Translations under genes and position numbers: made by a program
Part shown: piece by piece, positions 63,534 through 64,000 of the stretch
How the letters are laid out: every line of letters begins with the position of its first letter
Position numbering within the stretch: position 1 is the stretch's first letter
Assembly: GCA_017517665.1 (NCBI GenBank)
Contig: JAFWYP010000054.1
Location: 62,001 to 126,000, forward strand
Source of the DNA: Clostridia bacterium
Lineage (GTDB): Bacteria; Bacillota; Clostridia; Oscillospirales; Acutalibacteraceae
DNA: 64,000 bases
Direction: 5' to 3'
The notes under the pieces: model-generated
Told to the model about the DNA's origin: nothing
Databases searched by the model: none
Seen by the model: only the letters and a program-made list of their open reading frames with translations

Positions 63534-64000
63534 TTATTCGCCCTTCATTTCAAGGAGCTTTGCAGTGCCGTCATAAACAGCCTGGCTGACCTTGATTGAA
63601 TCTGTGATAGCTGCCTTGATGTCGTCTTCTGTAGCACCGAGTTCAACGGAGTATTTTTTGTCGATGAAAAGATTGCGTGCCATGATATCTGCAAGACCGT
63701 CAACATCAATACCGCTTTCGATGCCCTTTTCGGCATATTCCTTCTTAACACCGCCGAGACCCATTCTCATCATCCAGGGAGGAATGCTGAGTATCTTTCT
63801 GTTTTCGCCCATACCTCTTGCGGCGTAAACAATCTTGAGGAATTCCTTCCATGTCTGGTTATACATGGAGATAGGCCAAGCCTTTGCACCCTTTGACTTT
63901 TCGGCTGCGCCAACGATAACTTCACCAACCTGGCGGACTGTGAGCATAGCTGTACCGCCGCCGGGATACATTGTGAGAGGAAGCTTATCCATCATCTTAA
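63534..64000 (-). CDS. NAD-dependent epimerase/dehydratase-like protein, 5' truncated
   Basis: Only the C-terminal part, about 154 residues, is present; the frame is open at the window edge. The segment MLTVRQVGEVIVGAAEKSKG and the following region resemble the substrate-binding half of extended short-chain dehydrogenases that act on nucleotide sugars. The catalytic and NAD-binding motifs lie outside the window. The assignment is tentative. It is followed by its own terminator and a repeat element. Confidence 0.6.
   Translation of the reverse strand, partial: KMMDKLPLTMYPGGGTAMLTVRQVGEVIVGAAEKSKGAKAWPISMYNQTWKEFLKIVYAARGMGENRKILSIPPWMMRMGLGGVKKEYAEKGIESGIDVDGLADIMARNLFIDKKYSVELGATEDDIKAAITDSIKVSQAVYDGTAKLLEMKGE

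Noticed and set aside
1-64000. tRNA, rRNA, prophage or transposase genes
   Set aside because: I looked for conserved tRNA T-loops with CCA-type ends, rRNA landmarks, and integrase or transposase motifs, and found none that I could support.

Overview
The window looks like a chromosomal segment of an anaerobic Gram-positive bacterium of the class Clostridia, most likely an uncultured gut member of the Oscillospiraceae/Ruminococcaceae type. The evidence is the Firmicutes gene set and gene order (rimP-nusA-ylxR-ylxQ-infB-rbfA-nrnA, dgt-dnaG-rpoD, rny next to ymdB), a T-box leader in front of thrS, a class B sortase, RNase Y, strong AGGAGG-like ribosome binding sites, and an oxygen-defence pair (flavodiiron protein and rubredoxin). 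Promoters are mostly TTGACA/TATAAT with 17-base spacing. No rRNA, tRNA, CRISPR, prophage or transposase gene was seen. The taxonomic call is inference from gene content.

Layout. 1-3264: a truncated serine beta-lactamase-like protein and a GH127-type glycosidase. 3316-6689 (minus): a 60-residue orphan gene with its own consensus promoter, hflX, and an unrecognised 590-residue membrane protein. 6843-8093: glyA. 8207-13827 (minus): rny, then ymdB, ttcA, an ApgM-type phosphoglycerate mutase relative and an O-acetylhomoserine sulfhydrylase. 13828-14317 is the longest gene-free stretch and holds the structured rny leader and the thrS T-box. 14318-17295: thrS and a ketopantoate reductase-like gene. 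17339-19522 (minus): a GH78 rhamnosidase. 19650-21376: two convergent lipoproteins. 21500-25659 (minus): a zinc-ribbon/pseudokinase/sortase fusion, truB and murD. 25752-27130: a YfbR-type nucleotidase and an amidohydrolase. 27344-33403: the translation/transcription operon rimP to nrnA. 33512-34653: a DUF554 membrane protein and a small HTH regulator. 34740-39640 (minus): argC-argJ-argB-argD and an aquaporin. 39859-42167 (minus): a D-lactate dehydrogenase-like gene and a DUF1015 gene. 42301-45700: a zinc-ribbon membrane protein followed by uxuA-eda-kdgK. 45767-50699 (minus): dgt, a Thr-rich CHAP-like surface protein, dnaG and rpoD. 50891-55534: comM/yifB, then a minimal SUF-like pair, a flavodiiron protein and rubredoxin. 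55587-64000 (minus): a zinc-ribbon protein, a SigH-like sigma factor, UDG family 4, ribF, typA, a GPH sugar symporter, a GNAT/Gfo-Idh fusion and a truncated epimerase-like gene.

How it fits together. GH127, GH78, uxuA-eda-kdgK and the GPH symporter with its oxidoreductase neighbour point to use of plant cell-wall polysaccharides, especially pectic arabinose, rhamnose and uronic acids. The Fe-S assembly pair, flavodiiron protein and rubredoxin form an oxygen-stress and cofactor module. The rest is core information processing and amino-acid synthesis. The most unusual items are the pseudokinase-sortase fusion, the apparent ATT start and structured leader of rny, the isolated 60-residue gene, and the GNAT/GH109-like fusion.
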